A DNA stretch of 64,000 bases from Lepraria neglecta (taxonomy: Eukaryota > Ascomycota > Lecanoromycetes > Lecanorales > Stereocaulaceae): contig CM065648.1 in NCBI GenBank assembly GCA_033220425.1, positions 3,844,001 through 3,908,000 on the forward strand. The letters are read 5' to 3'. Position 1 is the first letter of the stretch. The number at the start of each line of letters is the position of its first letter. The position numbers were made by a program, and so were the translations under genes. The notes beneath the pieces are model-generated. The model did no database searches. It was not told the origin of the DNA and saw only the letters and a list, made by a program, of their open reading frames with translations. Below, piece after piece: positions 11,302 through 21,423 of the stretch.

Positions 11302-11655
11302 CTAAATATTAGCCTTGGCCTCCTTCTCCAGCTTATCCAAGACTCTTCGGGCCTCGGCCTCAGGATCCGCAGCCGCAGTATCGAAAGAGGCAGTGGCAAG
11401 TTTGGCATGAGTTCCCTGTTTCTTGAGCCAATCCTTCAAGGCGGTGCTCTTGGCCTGGGTGTTGACTTGTAGTACAACGTTGCGCTTAGTTTTAACTAAC
11501 TCGCCAGCGTCAATGCGCAGCTCATAGTCGGCATCGTTCTTCTGTGTGCGCGATGGCAGTATGCGGCCACCTGATGTATGCGAGGATTTGAATTTAGTTG
11601 CCACTTCGAAGTTGTTCTTGACCTTGGAGAAGAATTCCTGGAGGGCCTTGGACAT
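11302..11655 (-). CDS. Small conserved-looking basic protein, function unknown
   Basis: A single uninterrupted frame of 117 residues starting at an ATG at 11655. The product is hydrophilic and Lys-rich (MSKALQEFFSKVKNNFEV at the start), with no signal peptide or membrane segment and a helical Ala/Glu-rich C-terminus (EARRVLDKLEKEAKANI). I do not recognise a family. Balanced third-codon use and lack of low complexity favour a real gene. It sits downstream of the NLR in convergent orientation and 403 bp from the divergent kinase gene at 12059. Confidence 0.55.
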   Translation of the reverse strand: MSKALQEFFSKVKNNFEVATKFKSSHTSGGRILPSRTQKNDADYELRIDAGELVKTKRNVVLQVNTQAKSTALKDWLKKQGTHAKLATASFDTAAADPEAEARRVLDKLEKEAKANI

Positions 11656-12058
11656 TGTTGCACTTGCTGATAGCCGGGTAGTCGCTTTTTAGAAGATACG
11701 GATAAGGTTCTGGAGGGCTTACAGGTGGAAAGGCTGTTTTATGATGAGTAAGGATGAGGGTAGTCTACTTGAGATTGGGAATATCCAGAGCATAAGAGAA
11801 AGATGGAGGCTTTTGTAGGATTTACGGAAGGCTAGCCAAAATGATCAGCATTTAACCAGACCAATAGGAGGATATCTCGTTCTTAGGCAGCCGCTATGCC
11901 TACGGCTCAACGGGAGCTAGCAAGTTAGAGTGCCAACCCACAATTTGTGTTGCCGCTAAGGACTCACAAAACGCCTAACATCCCGCAACCTCCTTCTATT
12001 TAAGCTCCGCAATCCCTATCGAAGTGCGCCAAAAGGAAGCGTAATTCATAGCCTATCA
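11656..12058. other. Intergenic between divergent genes
   Basis: Probable shared promoter region of the small gene (minus) and the APH-like kinase (plus). No distinct element recognised. Confidence 0.4.
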
Positions 12059-14034
12059 ATGTGCGAGCGAGGTACCGGACGACTTTGGTCTTGGGCGCAA
12101 TACGCGGGAACAGCCCGACATCTCAGCTTCCGTAGGCTAACCATACGGCACTCATCGTTCGACGTGGGTGGAAAAGCAAGATCGACGACGCTCACAACTC
12201 CTGAGATGCCAGTGGGCGAGCAATATGTGCCTATCTGTTCACCGGCCGTAGAGATAAAGCTATCACCAATTGATTGTAAGCAAAGCCCTGCTTTTCACTC
12301 CATTTATCCGTTCGAGAGCTAATGCCTGTAACACGACTTTAGCACTGGATCCTTATACATACACGAGCGGGCGATGGTTAAATCAAGACAAACTAGAGCG
12401 CGAGTCACGCTATATCCAGTTTAACTTTGCAGCGCTTTGCAAGAAGGCCGTCGAGCTGTGCCCGGGAGCGGGGAGAGTAATCCGATATGAGAAGAAAGAA
12501 GGAGGATTCAACAGGTCCTTCGTTATCATCATGGATGATGGAACGAAGGTCGTGGCCAGATTGCCGACTAGTATCGCAGGCCCGCGACGATTGACAACGA
12601 ACTCCGAAGTGGCGACGATGACTTACTGTAAGCTCTATCTCCCACGCCGGCTAGAGATCCGTTGCAGCTGCTGATCGCTAGTCGCTATGACCAGTAAGGT
12701 CACATACCAGGCTCCCCGTGCCTAGAATCCTTGACTGGAGCGATGACAGGTTAAATCCTATCGGCGCGGAGTACATCATTATGGAGCATGTCGCGGGCGT
12801 CCGGCTGCATGAGAGATGGCCTACAATGAATGGACAACAACACATGCTGTGCGTCAAAGCGCTATCGATAATGATCAGCGAGATGGCGGCGATTGCGTTT
12901 CCAGGTTATGGGAGTCTGTACTTTTCAGATGCTCCGATGGACCCAAATTTGAAGTTGGACTTCGCTGATGGTTTCTGTCTTGGACCCCATTGTGGAGCGA
13001 CGTATTGGAACTGCAGTACGGATGAAGCTAGAATCTACGGCGACAGAAATCATAATCGGGGACCGTGTAAGTCAACTCTTCTCTCGCTTCGTCCAAAATC
13101 CTCCCTTGGTCATTGATGCTTATGGATTTCAAATCTAGGGCCAGATCTACCTTGCTATTGCTCCGGCCTCAATGACGCCGGAGTCACTCGAATTCCAAAG
13201 ACAATGGTCCATGCAGATGAGAGGCTACCCTACCAGGGGTCCATCGAAGAACATATCCGTCTGCTAAGTATCAGTCGAGAGGTCATCGGGAGGCTGATCG
13301 ATAATCCAGTGATCCAAAACGCAGCATCCCCAACCTTACTTCACGCGGACCTACATAAGAGAAACATTTATGTGTCGGACGATGACCCAACACTTGTCAC
13401 AGGCTTGATTGACTGGCAATCTACAAGTGTTGAACCAGCATTCGTTTACGCGAGCGAGACGCCTGACTTTGCCGCACTTCCCGACCATGATCCACTAGCC
13501 GACGACGGCCGAGAAACGCCGGCAGGGGAAAGAGAAATAGATGAAGACAAGAAATACAAGGACGCCTTACGCTGTAGCCAAACCTTTGATGTGTGCATGA
13601 AGGGTTTCGTTCCAAAACTACGTGCTGCTAGGGCACTCGACGACACACTATTAAGACCTTTCCGTTATTGTCACACTTCATGGAGAGACAGCGCAGCTGC
13701 AGTCCGGCAGGAGTTGATTGAAGTCTCCAAAAACTGGAAAGAGCTGGGGTTGGCGGGCTCATGTCCATACCTACCGAGTGAGGAGGAGTTGGCTGAGCAC
13801 AAGAAGCAATATGAAGATTTTGAGAATGTACAAAAACTGAAACTGTGGCTCATACGTGTCCTAGACACGAATTCTGATGGATGGGTCCCGGCTGACGCCT
13901 GGGAATGGTCGAAGATGGCGCATAGGGACGCCTTCGAAAAATGGATGCAGACAGCTAGGGATGCAGAGAGAATAGGCGACAACGAGATGACTGAAGAAAA
14001 GGCGAGAAGAATGTGGCCTTTTGATGAGAGATAA
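12059..14034 (+). CDS. Aminoglycoside-phosphotransferase-like (APH/choline kinase fold) protein
   Basis: Predicted 589-residue protein. Exons 12059-12275, 12343-12627, 12695-13066 and 13139-14034; phases agree and introns carry good GTAAG donors. A kinase-like N-lobe includes YEKKEGGFNRSF, then DDGTKVVARLP, LPVPRILDWSDD and GAEYIIMEHVAGVRLHE, the usual text of the large fungal APH family. The catalytic loop HADLHKRN lies near residues 358-366 and the metal-binding GLIDWQ near 377-382, so both key elements are present. The first 72 residues before the family start (DPYTYTSGRWL) are atypical; the true start could be nearer that motif. Substrate unknown: this family is vastly expanded in moulds and rarely confers drug resistance. 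There is no sign of disruption. Confidence 0.8.
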
Positions 14035-15464
14035 AAAGTAGGGGCTTTGCTCTTTAACAGCATCAAAGATCAAACGCCCAATGCTACTGTCACGAATGTG
14101 GTCGTCATTCATCTTGACGGTCTTGAGCAGTATCACCTAGTCTTAGTTCTTCACTTGCATCGACTGCTATCGAACGTTCCGGGGCCCGGAAGCATTACAG
14201 CGGCATCAGAAGTCTACGGATCACTGCTGATGCCGTGAATGCGATCTGGGGAACCATCCGCCTGTCTGCCAAAGGCACAGACCGCGACTTAGAAACGGGG
14301 GAGCTGGACAAACAGCTCAGGAATTCATTGTCTATGATATCCCTTCAACAAAAACGGACAAAAGATTCGAACTCGTGGTCCCACAGTCATGCGTCCCGGA
14401 GCTGCAGGAAGCTGTTGGCCTTCATCACACCTAACGACAGATGGATCCGAGGATATTAGACTCCGAAGAGGTGAATTGTGTTTGGTCTGCAAACGGCGAA
14501 AGAGAACGCTCGTTGCAACGAGTATTCGTTTCACTGTCGCCGTCTCAGTCCTCCCTCCGTACGACGGTAGTGCTTAAGAGAGACGGCCTAGATTTATCAA
14601 TGCTGCGGTTTTTAAGCGTCTGTCGTGGAGGAGAGATGAGAACCAGGTGTTGGTGATCTATCGTCGGCTTGAGCAATATGCAATTCTTTGGCTTTGACAA
14701 ATAGGGTGGGCAAAAATTCTATTTCTTAGAGGGTGTCCTCAGAACTCCGCAGTCACTTCTTGTCGCTGTCGCCGTCGGAATCTTCTTCTTGACCCACTAG
14801 GGTTTGTTGTATTCTCGCGGGGTTGGGGAGGCCGGTGAAAAGGATGCTTGAACCCAAGGCCGAGGAGCCGATCTTGTGGGTAGAAGGGCACGTCTATTCG
14901 ATTTCTTCGATGGACGGCGATCGTGGTGGGAGGTGTTACTCGCCCCATCGTCGGAGTCGTCGATCACGTTCAAGTCTTCGAGAAACCATTAGACGTGCAA
15001 CTCAGCGAGTGAGACATGCAAACCAACCTGCACGCTGGGCCTTCTTTAATTTGTACCCAGTTTCGCCACCCTCGTCCAAACCTGCAGTGTCCAATGTGCT
15101 CTTGGAAAAATCTGGAATGCCTGTGGCGCCTGTGGCAGTCATAGAATCATCGCCCGTCCGAGCCTCCTTATGCTCCCACTTATCTCGTGGTTCCCATCTC
15201 TGTGGTTCCCATCTCTGTGGTTCCCATCTCTTTTGTCGCGATCTCCTTTGCCGCGATCTCCTTTGTTCCCCTTCTCTTTTCCCTCACCGGCTGAGAGATG
15301 ACACTCAATGTTGAGGGCGCCGTCGCTTGACCCACAGGTTTTGCATACCGTGTGATGACGAGAGGAGAACTATATCAGGGCGTAGGGGGAAATCGGAGGT
15401 AGAATATTTTATCTTCTAGCGGAGGATAGGACATCTAGATAGGTGCAATCTGTCAGCGTTGAAA
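14035..15464. other. Intergenic, with a possible short pol-like relic
   Basis: No supported gene. About 14320-14451 (plus) reads a short stretch (KRFELVVPQS...LHH) resembling the zinc-binding start of a retroelement integrase; it is far too short to assign and would be a fossil at most. 15180-15265 carries two short imperfect tandem repeats (GGTTCCCATCTCTGT and CGCGATCTCCTTTG units), which explain the Cys/His-rich reading frame there. Confidence 0.35.
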
Positions 15465-15824
15465 TCAGCGAACTGGGGGTTTAATGGTCGCACCTAGCTT
15501 CTGAGCTTGCCACAGAAATGTGATGGATTGCTGACGGAGCAGTGCTTCCCACCGTGCCATCACTGCTCGAATGGATGCTACTACTGCTGTCGGCACCCCA
15601 AATAATTTTTCCGCTTTATCTCGGTCCAGAGGTCGGAGCGTTGCTGTAATCCTTTTTGTTTGGATCTTCAATAATGCCGTCATTTGGTGTTCAACGCTCG
15701 ATCCCGTTCGTTGCGCCTCTTGCGCTCCTCTAGCATCGAACAGCAGTTCTTCGAAGGATAGGAGGGTGCCGTCTTCTCCGTTAATGCGTCTTCTCCAAAC
15801 GTCTATATCGTCATCTCTGGGCAT
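15465..15824 (-). CDS. Hypothetical protein, uncertain
   Basis: A 119-residue frame from an ATG at 15824. The text looks protein-like (DDDIDVWRRRING; LFGVPTAVVASIRAVMARW) and is predicted helical. A second open stretch lies just upstream on the same strand (to about 16066), but I found no GT-AG pair joining the two in phase. It may be the 3' exon of a longer gene or a decayed gene. No family recognised. Confidence 0.35.
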   Translation of the reverse strand: MPRDDDIDVWRRRINGEDGTLLSFEELLFDARGAQEAQRTGSSVEHQMTALLKIQTKRITATLRPLDRDKAEKLFGVPTAVVASIRAVMARWEALLRQQSITFLWQAQKLGATIKPPVR

Positions 15825-16066
15825 CGTCGCCAATCGCCAAACCGAGCACGATCGATACTCGTTTGTCTCTCACTCTTGGCCATTTCAGCATCGTATTCAA
15901 TCCACGTTCCTTGCCGGCTGAGTCTTCGCTGTGCCCCACGGAGCTGCCCATTCCTCCTTCCTCGTCGGTTGCTGATGCCTGCATCTTCAAGCTGAGACTT
16001 CTGCAGCGGAATGGCGGCACTGCGCCCTCCCCGGTCCACGGCCAGAGACGAGATCGCCGTCACCAT

Positions 16067-17294
16067 GCCACGTCACCAGAAAGATGCCATTGCGGCATCT
16101 TTTTCGGCGCAGCTTGGCAGACACGCAAGTACCCCTGTCGATCGTATCGAGGCCCACAATCCTTTACTTCCATTTGGTGGCTCTGACTCAGTGCCGCTAC
16201 TTGGCGTCAATGCTCAGCCCACGGCTGAGGTGTGATCCCTGTCGACGTGGCCAGGCAAACAAGTGGAAAGCCCACACGGACGATGTTCGAGGCGGCGAAT
16301 GAGAGGACCTGTATGTATCGCTGGCCAAAGCCGAAGACAAAAGAATGAATTGTAGAGGGGAAATGCGTCTGGTTGAGCCTTTGTCTCAGCAAAACAATAA
16401 ATTCAGGAATACAATGAATCGCGATCGCAGTGGGACTCTCTTCGACTGGGTCGGTGGTGCTGAAGCTGCGTAGGGGTCCTCGCTCTTCCAGGTCGTAGGT
16501 TGACTTTCGAGCGGAAAAAATAGTAGGAGCCGATGGCAGAGAGATTCAGGCAACAAGAGTACGCCAGGCGAAAGAAAAGGATTGGTAGGAGAAGACGCAG
16601 GTACGGACGGTATTTCATGCGCTGCGGATAGCACAGCCTGGCAAATGCATCGCCTGATTGTGCCGCCTAGCCAAATTGATGGGCACGGCTCTGGGCACGG
16701 CTCAGGGCCGCTCACCCCCGGCTCACCTTAAAGCAGCCGCTGCGCACCCCCGAGGCTAGAAGCGGAAGGGGCAAAACTTTCTCGTGATCATGTCTAGAGA
16801 GGTAGGAAAGTCAGGTAACCTGATACGTTGATTCTCGTCGTATAGGATTGAGTAGCAGGTTAGTTCAACGATATAATAGGCATTTTCTCAAATTGAAATA
16901 GAAGTTGATATCCTGAACTGGCTTTGTTATTTTTGATACTGCGTGATAGTATAAACTACGGATCCTTTTCGCGCCGGATCGATAGTCGTATATACCAAGT
17001 CTTACCCAACCCCGATAATGTGGAATACCAGCACAAGGCAGTAGAATTGCTTAATATGATTATTTAATTGGTTAAAGACGATTTCGTAAATGCTCTGCTA
17101 GCGCTACCGCAGCTGTAACTATAGACCTGACGGGAAAGATGTTTATACCTGGGGACGAGACAAAAACCTCCCAGCTCTAACCTTGACCACAGTAGAAGGC
17201 AAGGAAAATCTGCACCACGAAAGTTTTCAAACAGCTACAGCAAAGTCTCGTTCCAATCCGGCCGAAGCTTGGCTCAAAGCCACTGTTCCTATCT
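16067..17294. other. Intergenic
   Basis: No supported gene. 16675-16750 is GC-rich with short repeats (GGGCACGGCT). 16790-17160 is AT-rich and lacks open frames. The 3' untranslated region of the WW-domain gene should lie at the right end. Confidence 0.4.
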
Positions 17295-19423
17295 CTAGTA
17301 ATCACCAGTGTCATAATCTGGTTCAGGTGCAAGGCTAGCGGGTGGGGACGGGCTGGCCGGCGGTAGAGGACTTGCTGAATACGCGGGACTCGCCGGGGGT
17401 TGATTATCATCGTCATCATCTGGTTGAGGCGCAAATGCAGAGCTTGCCGGCGCCGGAGGACTGGCTGACTGTGCAGGGCTCGGCGGGCCTTGATCGTTAC
17501 CAGGATCACTTTCAGCGGGAGGACTTGGTGGGCCTGAGTAACCGGCTGGGGGGCTTGGCGGCTGCCCGAAGGCGTAGGTTGTGTAGCCGGCGTCATCATC
17601 ACCATCGTCCGCTGGAAGGCTCGGTGGAGGCGAGCCATTGGGCGGACTTCCTGGTGCAGAGCCATTATCGAGATCGAGCTCTGGCGGGGGGCTAGATGGT
17701 CCGGATTCAACGTCAATGCCGAGTTCTGGGGGTGGGCTTGGTGGTGCAGAACCATCCTCTTCTGGCGGTGCGCTCGGTGGCGAACTACCTTGCCCTTCCT
17801 CATAATCGTTGTAAGCCATGGTACCCGCTGCACCAGCAACAGCCCCACCAACAGCACCCACTCCAGCTGCAGCTGCATCTTGCCCGACTTGCGAATTCTG
17901 CTGGCTTGGTGCAGCACCCCCAGCTGGTGTTCCGCTGCTCACAAAGTTTGCATATGAAGGCCCTCCATCGTCATAGTCAGTCCCATCGTAATAACTGCTT
18001 GCCAAGCCTTTCGATGCAGATTGTCCGGGAGCAGTCGACGCCGATGCAGCTGCAGGTGTTGGTATCGTTGACGAGGTTGTCTGAGCAGTCGGCGCCGATG
18101 CAGCTGCAGGTGTTGGTTTCGTTGACGAGGTTGTCTGAGCAGTCGGCGCCGATGCAGCTATAGGTGCTGGTTTCGTTGACGAGGCTGTCTGAGCAGTCGC
18201 TGGGGCTGCAGGAGCGCTTCCAACCCCCTTCTCGTCATTGATGCTGCTGCTGGTGCCCTCGTTTGCTGGCGGAGGCGGGCTCGCTGCACGCTTTTTGAAG
18301 GGTGATTTCCAGGACAACTTCGACGGTGCTTTTGGACGAGCCTCTTGGGCCACTGGCGTTGGCGCATGGTCTGGGGCTTTTGCTGCTGGATGATCTGCTG
18401 GAGCTGCTTTATGGGTCTCTGCAGGTGCTGTTTGCGCGGCTTCCTTGTGTGTAGCTTTTGTTGCATGGGCTGGAGCGTCATGATGGGCTCCGCCGGCAAC
18501 AGGACCCTTTACAACGGGTGTGTCATGTCCAGCAAGCTTCTCGAGGTAATCGCCTTTCTTTGCTTTCTCTATTGCCGAGTCTAAAACTTTCCGTCCCGCA
18601 TCCAGCGCGCCCAGCCAATTCTTTTTCTTGCTTTTGACTTCGACCGTGGCATGCTCAGAACCATGACCTGAAGCAACACCGCTGATTTGGTGACTACTTT
18701 CAACAACCGGTGCTGGTGTAGGTGGGTGGGCAGACGCAGTAGAAAATGCGATAGGGGGGTGAGGACTGCCAGAGACAGCAGTCTTGGTCTCCGAGTGGGC
18801 AGTGGGAGCGGGGGCGCTCTTGTTGTCTGGGGCCGCTGTCTTTGCTATGGGAGCGGCAGCTGCAGTTGCTGATTTTGGTGCAGGAGCTTTAGCATCTTTA
18901 CTGCTTCCAGCAACCGTGGTTGCCGCTATGTCTTGAGCATTTGACGTCGAAGGCTTGGCAGTCGTCTCTTTGCCAGAAACAGGTGTTGCTGAGCTAACAG
19001 CAGCTGTAGATTTGGGAGCAAGTTCCTTCGCAGGAGGCTTCGCCGGTGCGTTGGGGTTTGTCCATGATTTCTGCTTGGTTTCTTTGTTATACCAATACTT
19101 CTTGCCACTGGCTTCGTATTCCTTCCATGGCTGACTTGCTGCAGGGTCTTTACTAGGTGTGGCAGATTTTAAAGCGGCGGTTGCTGCGGGCTTTGATGTA
19201 GGGTCTTTGGCAGTGGATGTGGTCGGTGCGGTAGGATCTGTCCATGACTTCTGCTTCGTGTCCTTGTTGTACCAGTACTTTTTGCCTATGCTGGCTGTCA
19301 GAGCTTGATCGCTTTGAGGACCTAGCCTCGCCGTGGGAAATATTGCTCACCTGTTGATTCTAGCGTGTAGACTTTCCATGGTGAGCTTGCTGGTGCTGAA
19401 GTGTTCGCCAATTTTGAGGCCAT
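17295..19423 (-). CDS. Tandem WW-domain protein with long Pro/Ala/Ser-rich tail
   Basis: Predicted 687 residues, exons 19423-19351 and 19285-17295, with a 65-bp intron that splits the first WW domain. WW1 spans residues 16-42 (Trp16, Trp39, Pro42; GKKYWYNKDTKQKSWTDP). WW2 spans about 78-102 (Trp78, Trp99; GKKYWYNKETKQKSWTNP). Both keep the two Trp, the aromatic YWY patch and the final Pro, so both should bind Pro-rich ligands. The arrangement recalls Prp40-type splicing factors, but no FF domain follows. Instead comes a Lys-rich patch (KSKKKNWLGALDAGRKVLD) and about 350 residues of Pro/Ser/Asp-rich disorder with many SPPP motifs, which could be self-ligands for the WW domains. The gene is open throughout. 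Role unknown; scaffold or RNA-processing partner are guesses. Confidence 0.85.
18018..18200. repeat. 54-bp coding minisatellite in the WW-protein tail, about 3 copies
   Basis: Each unit encodes 18 residues (TAQTTSSTKPTPAAASAP and variants). The units are nearly identical at DNA level, so copy number is likely to vary between strains. Confidence 0.75.
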
Positions 19424-20267
19424 TTTCTCTTTAGCTTACTTAAGTAGCCGGAGTAAGTGTTCTTCAACCAAGTGGCAATAGCAAGCAGGATCGCGTGAGA
19501 GGAACAAGTAATCCCCCACTATATAATTTCGTGCAAGTCAGACGAGCAACCAGTCAAAAAGACGCAGGAAAGCTGGGTTTTTCAGCTGCGGCTGACGAAT
19601 CTCTCGAAACTAGATTAGCACATCAACAGCCGACACTGTGCCTTGCGCCATTCGCACCACTGGGGGCGGGCTGTACGTGATAGGGTTTCCCACCCTATCA
19701 CACGCTCGTCAATGCTGACGTGACATCGCTTGGCCAGACTCGCACGGTTTAACGCATTTCCTACATAGGATATAACTCTTGGGGCGGAACTTCTGCCCCT
19801 TGCACCACTGACCATGTCGAAAGGCAGCCGTACGGGCTTGTGCTTGAGTCACAGTGAGCTCCCCTCCGCATGTGGAAGCTTGAGTGGGGATTCCCTGGAT
19901 ATGGCTGTCAGGCGTCCAACTAAGCAATTTAGGGTGCACACTAGGGCGTTGGAAGGATCCCGGCAGATCTGGGAAAGCTTGTTTCTACATCGCCGAGAGA
20001 GCCTCGGCCGAGGAGAGACCTTGGTCGATTCTCACGTCTGTTCACTGTATGTACCTGCTAAGTGGTGTATGTTTTGAAACCGCTGTTTCGTGGATTGTAA
20101 GGGAGAAATAGTAGAGCACAGAACGCGTGTGGCCTCAAGAAACCCTAGGTCTAAGGCTAATTGTCCGAACGTCTCTAGCAAAGATCACCCTAAGCTCGCC
20201 TAAGGTTTCGTAACAACCCTTTACCACTGTGCCGTGACGAGCATTTAGAATGTATCAGCGTTGAAGT
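19424..20267. other. Intergenic, promoter of the WW-domain gene on its left
   Basis: No supported gene. A TATATAA-like box lies about 95 bp upstream of the WW gene start (near 19520, minus strand). The rest shows no coding signal. Confidence 0.4.
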
Positions 20268-20684
20268 TCATGACAGTGAGTATGGATTCGGTGATATTTG
20301 CATGACTAGATATCTAAAATTTCTATAAGACCAACCCCGCAAAAGATTCCGAGGTTCTTTTCCAGACTCGAGACCAGCGTATTTGGAGTTGTCGCGACGG
20401 TCATTGAGATGCTGGAACAACGATACATTAGCTAGGTCTAGCCTAGTCAGGGAGCAGTTTCGTACCATCGTTCCACCAGCCAGAGCACGAACGTCATTTG
20501 CAGCCGTGTCATTGGCCGTCTCTTGGTAACAGCCAATATGGGTGTATGCGGCAATACTGGGGACGATGGAGGCGAAGGACAGCGCATTGGCAGAGGGTGG
20601 CGGAGGGTTGGTCGTCGCAGTCATGATTTGCGCTAGTGCCACTGGCAAGGCAACAAGGAAATATAGCACGAATGATTTGGCCAT
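20268..20684 (-). CDS. Small secreted protein with degenerate WSC-like domain
   Basis: 138 residues from an ATG at 20684. The first 19 residues form a clear signal peptide (MAKSFVLYFLVALPVALAQ). A WSC-like start follows (YTHIGCYQE...RALAGG). Later text KYAGLESGKE matches the WSC core, but the cysteines expected around it are missing. WSC domains bind cell-wall glycans in fungi. Either the domain is degenerate or an intron I did not see restores it; the frame itself has no stop. Likely cell-wall or extracellular if expressed. Confidence 0.5.
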   Translation of the reverse strand: MAKSFVLYFLVALPVALAQIMTATTNPPPPSANALSFASIVPSIAAYTHIGCYQETANDTAANDVRALAGGTMVRNCSLTRLDLANVSLFQHLNDRRDNSKYAGLESGKEPRNLLRGWSYRNFRYLVMQISPNPYSLS

Positions 20685-21423
20685 CGCGAAGCAAGGTCAA
20701 TTTTACATGAGACTTTGCCTGTGCTGTGCTCTTGGCTTGAGGAAAGATTGACAGGCAGAAAAATGTTTTCCATCAAAGCCATAAGGGTCCAGAACAGCAT
20801 TCTGTGGTTTCCGCATCCGGACATCTGTCGTATGGGATGCTGGCATGCACACATGGTTGTAACAATGAAAAGCCAGAGGACAAAGAAGGGGCCTATAATC
20901 ATATATCCACGTCTGAAAAGTTTTTACGAGGGCGCTAGTCCATCACTTAGTCGACTTGCTTGCACGAGAGAGGCTTGGACTATGTATAATGTTCAAACAA
21001 GACCACTTCAACGCCTAAAAGCCACCTGTAAGAACGCCTCGCGCATGCTAACATCCTTTCCATTGCCCTGACGCTTGATGCATGGGGTTTTCCGTGGCCT
21101 AAACGCCGTTGCCATGCAACACAATCCATGCATGCTATTAGATGCACCCCTCATGAGAGCTGTACCAAGAGCCAAGATACCCATTGACCTCGTCAATGGT
21201 CGTGGGGATGTCGATGAAAAATATTTCACGGAGCTGGAGTGCCCATAGTGAAAGCTGAATTGCTGAAGCCCTCCTCGGGCTTCATAGTCCCGTTCAGCAT
21301 AGGACAGAGCCTGAGTAATAGTCACTTGAGTCAGCACGATTTCATCCCATAAAGGTGTAAAGAAAAGTCTTCCTAGTCGATGAAATGAGGGAGCAATGAA
21401 GAATAATGGAAAGGGAAAAATCA
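20685..21423. other. Intergenic, upstream of the WSC-like gene and downstream of TAF1
   Basis: No supported gene. It should contain the WSC-like gene promoter on the left and the TAF1 3' untranslated region on the right. Confidence 0.4.

Noticed and set aside
12059-14034. Antibiotic resistance by aminoglycoside phosphotransferase
   Set aside because: The fold is APH-like, but this fungal family is large and mostly of unknown substrate; nothing here supports drug inactivation.
14823-15314. 163-residue open frame with Cys/His-rich repeats, zinc-finger-like at first sight
   Set aside because: The pattern comes from two short tandem DNA repeats and has no correct CxxC or CxxH spacing.
17177-17917. 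Long minus-strand frame rich in Arg, His and Gln
   Set aside because: Out-of-frame shadow of the Pro/Ser-rich tail of the WW-domain gene, which is open from 19285 to 17295 in another frame.
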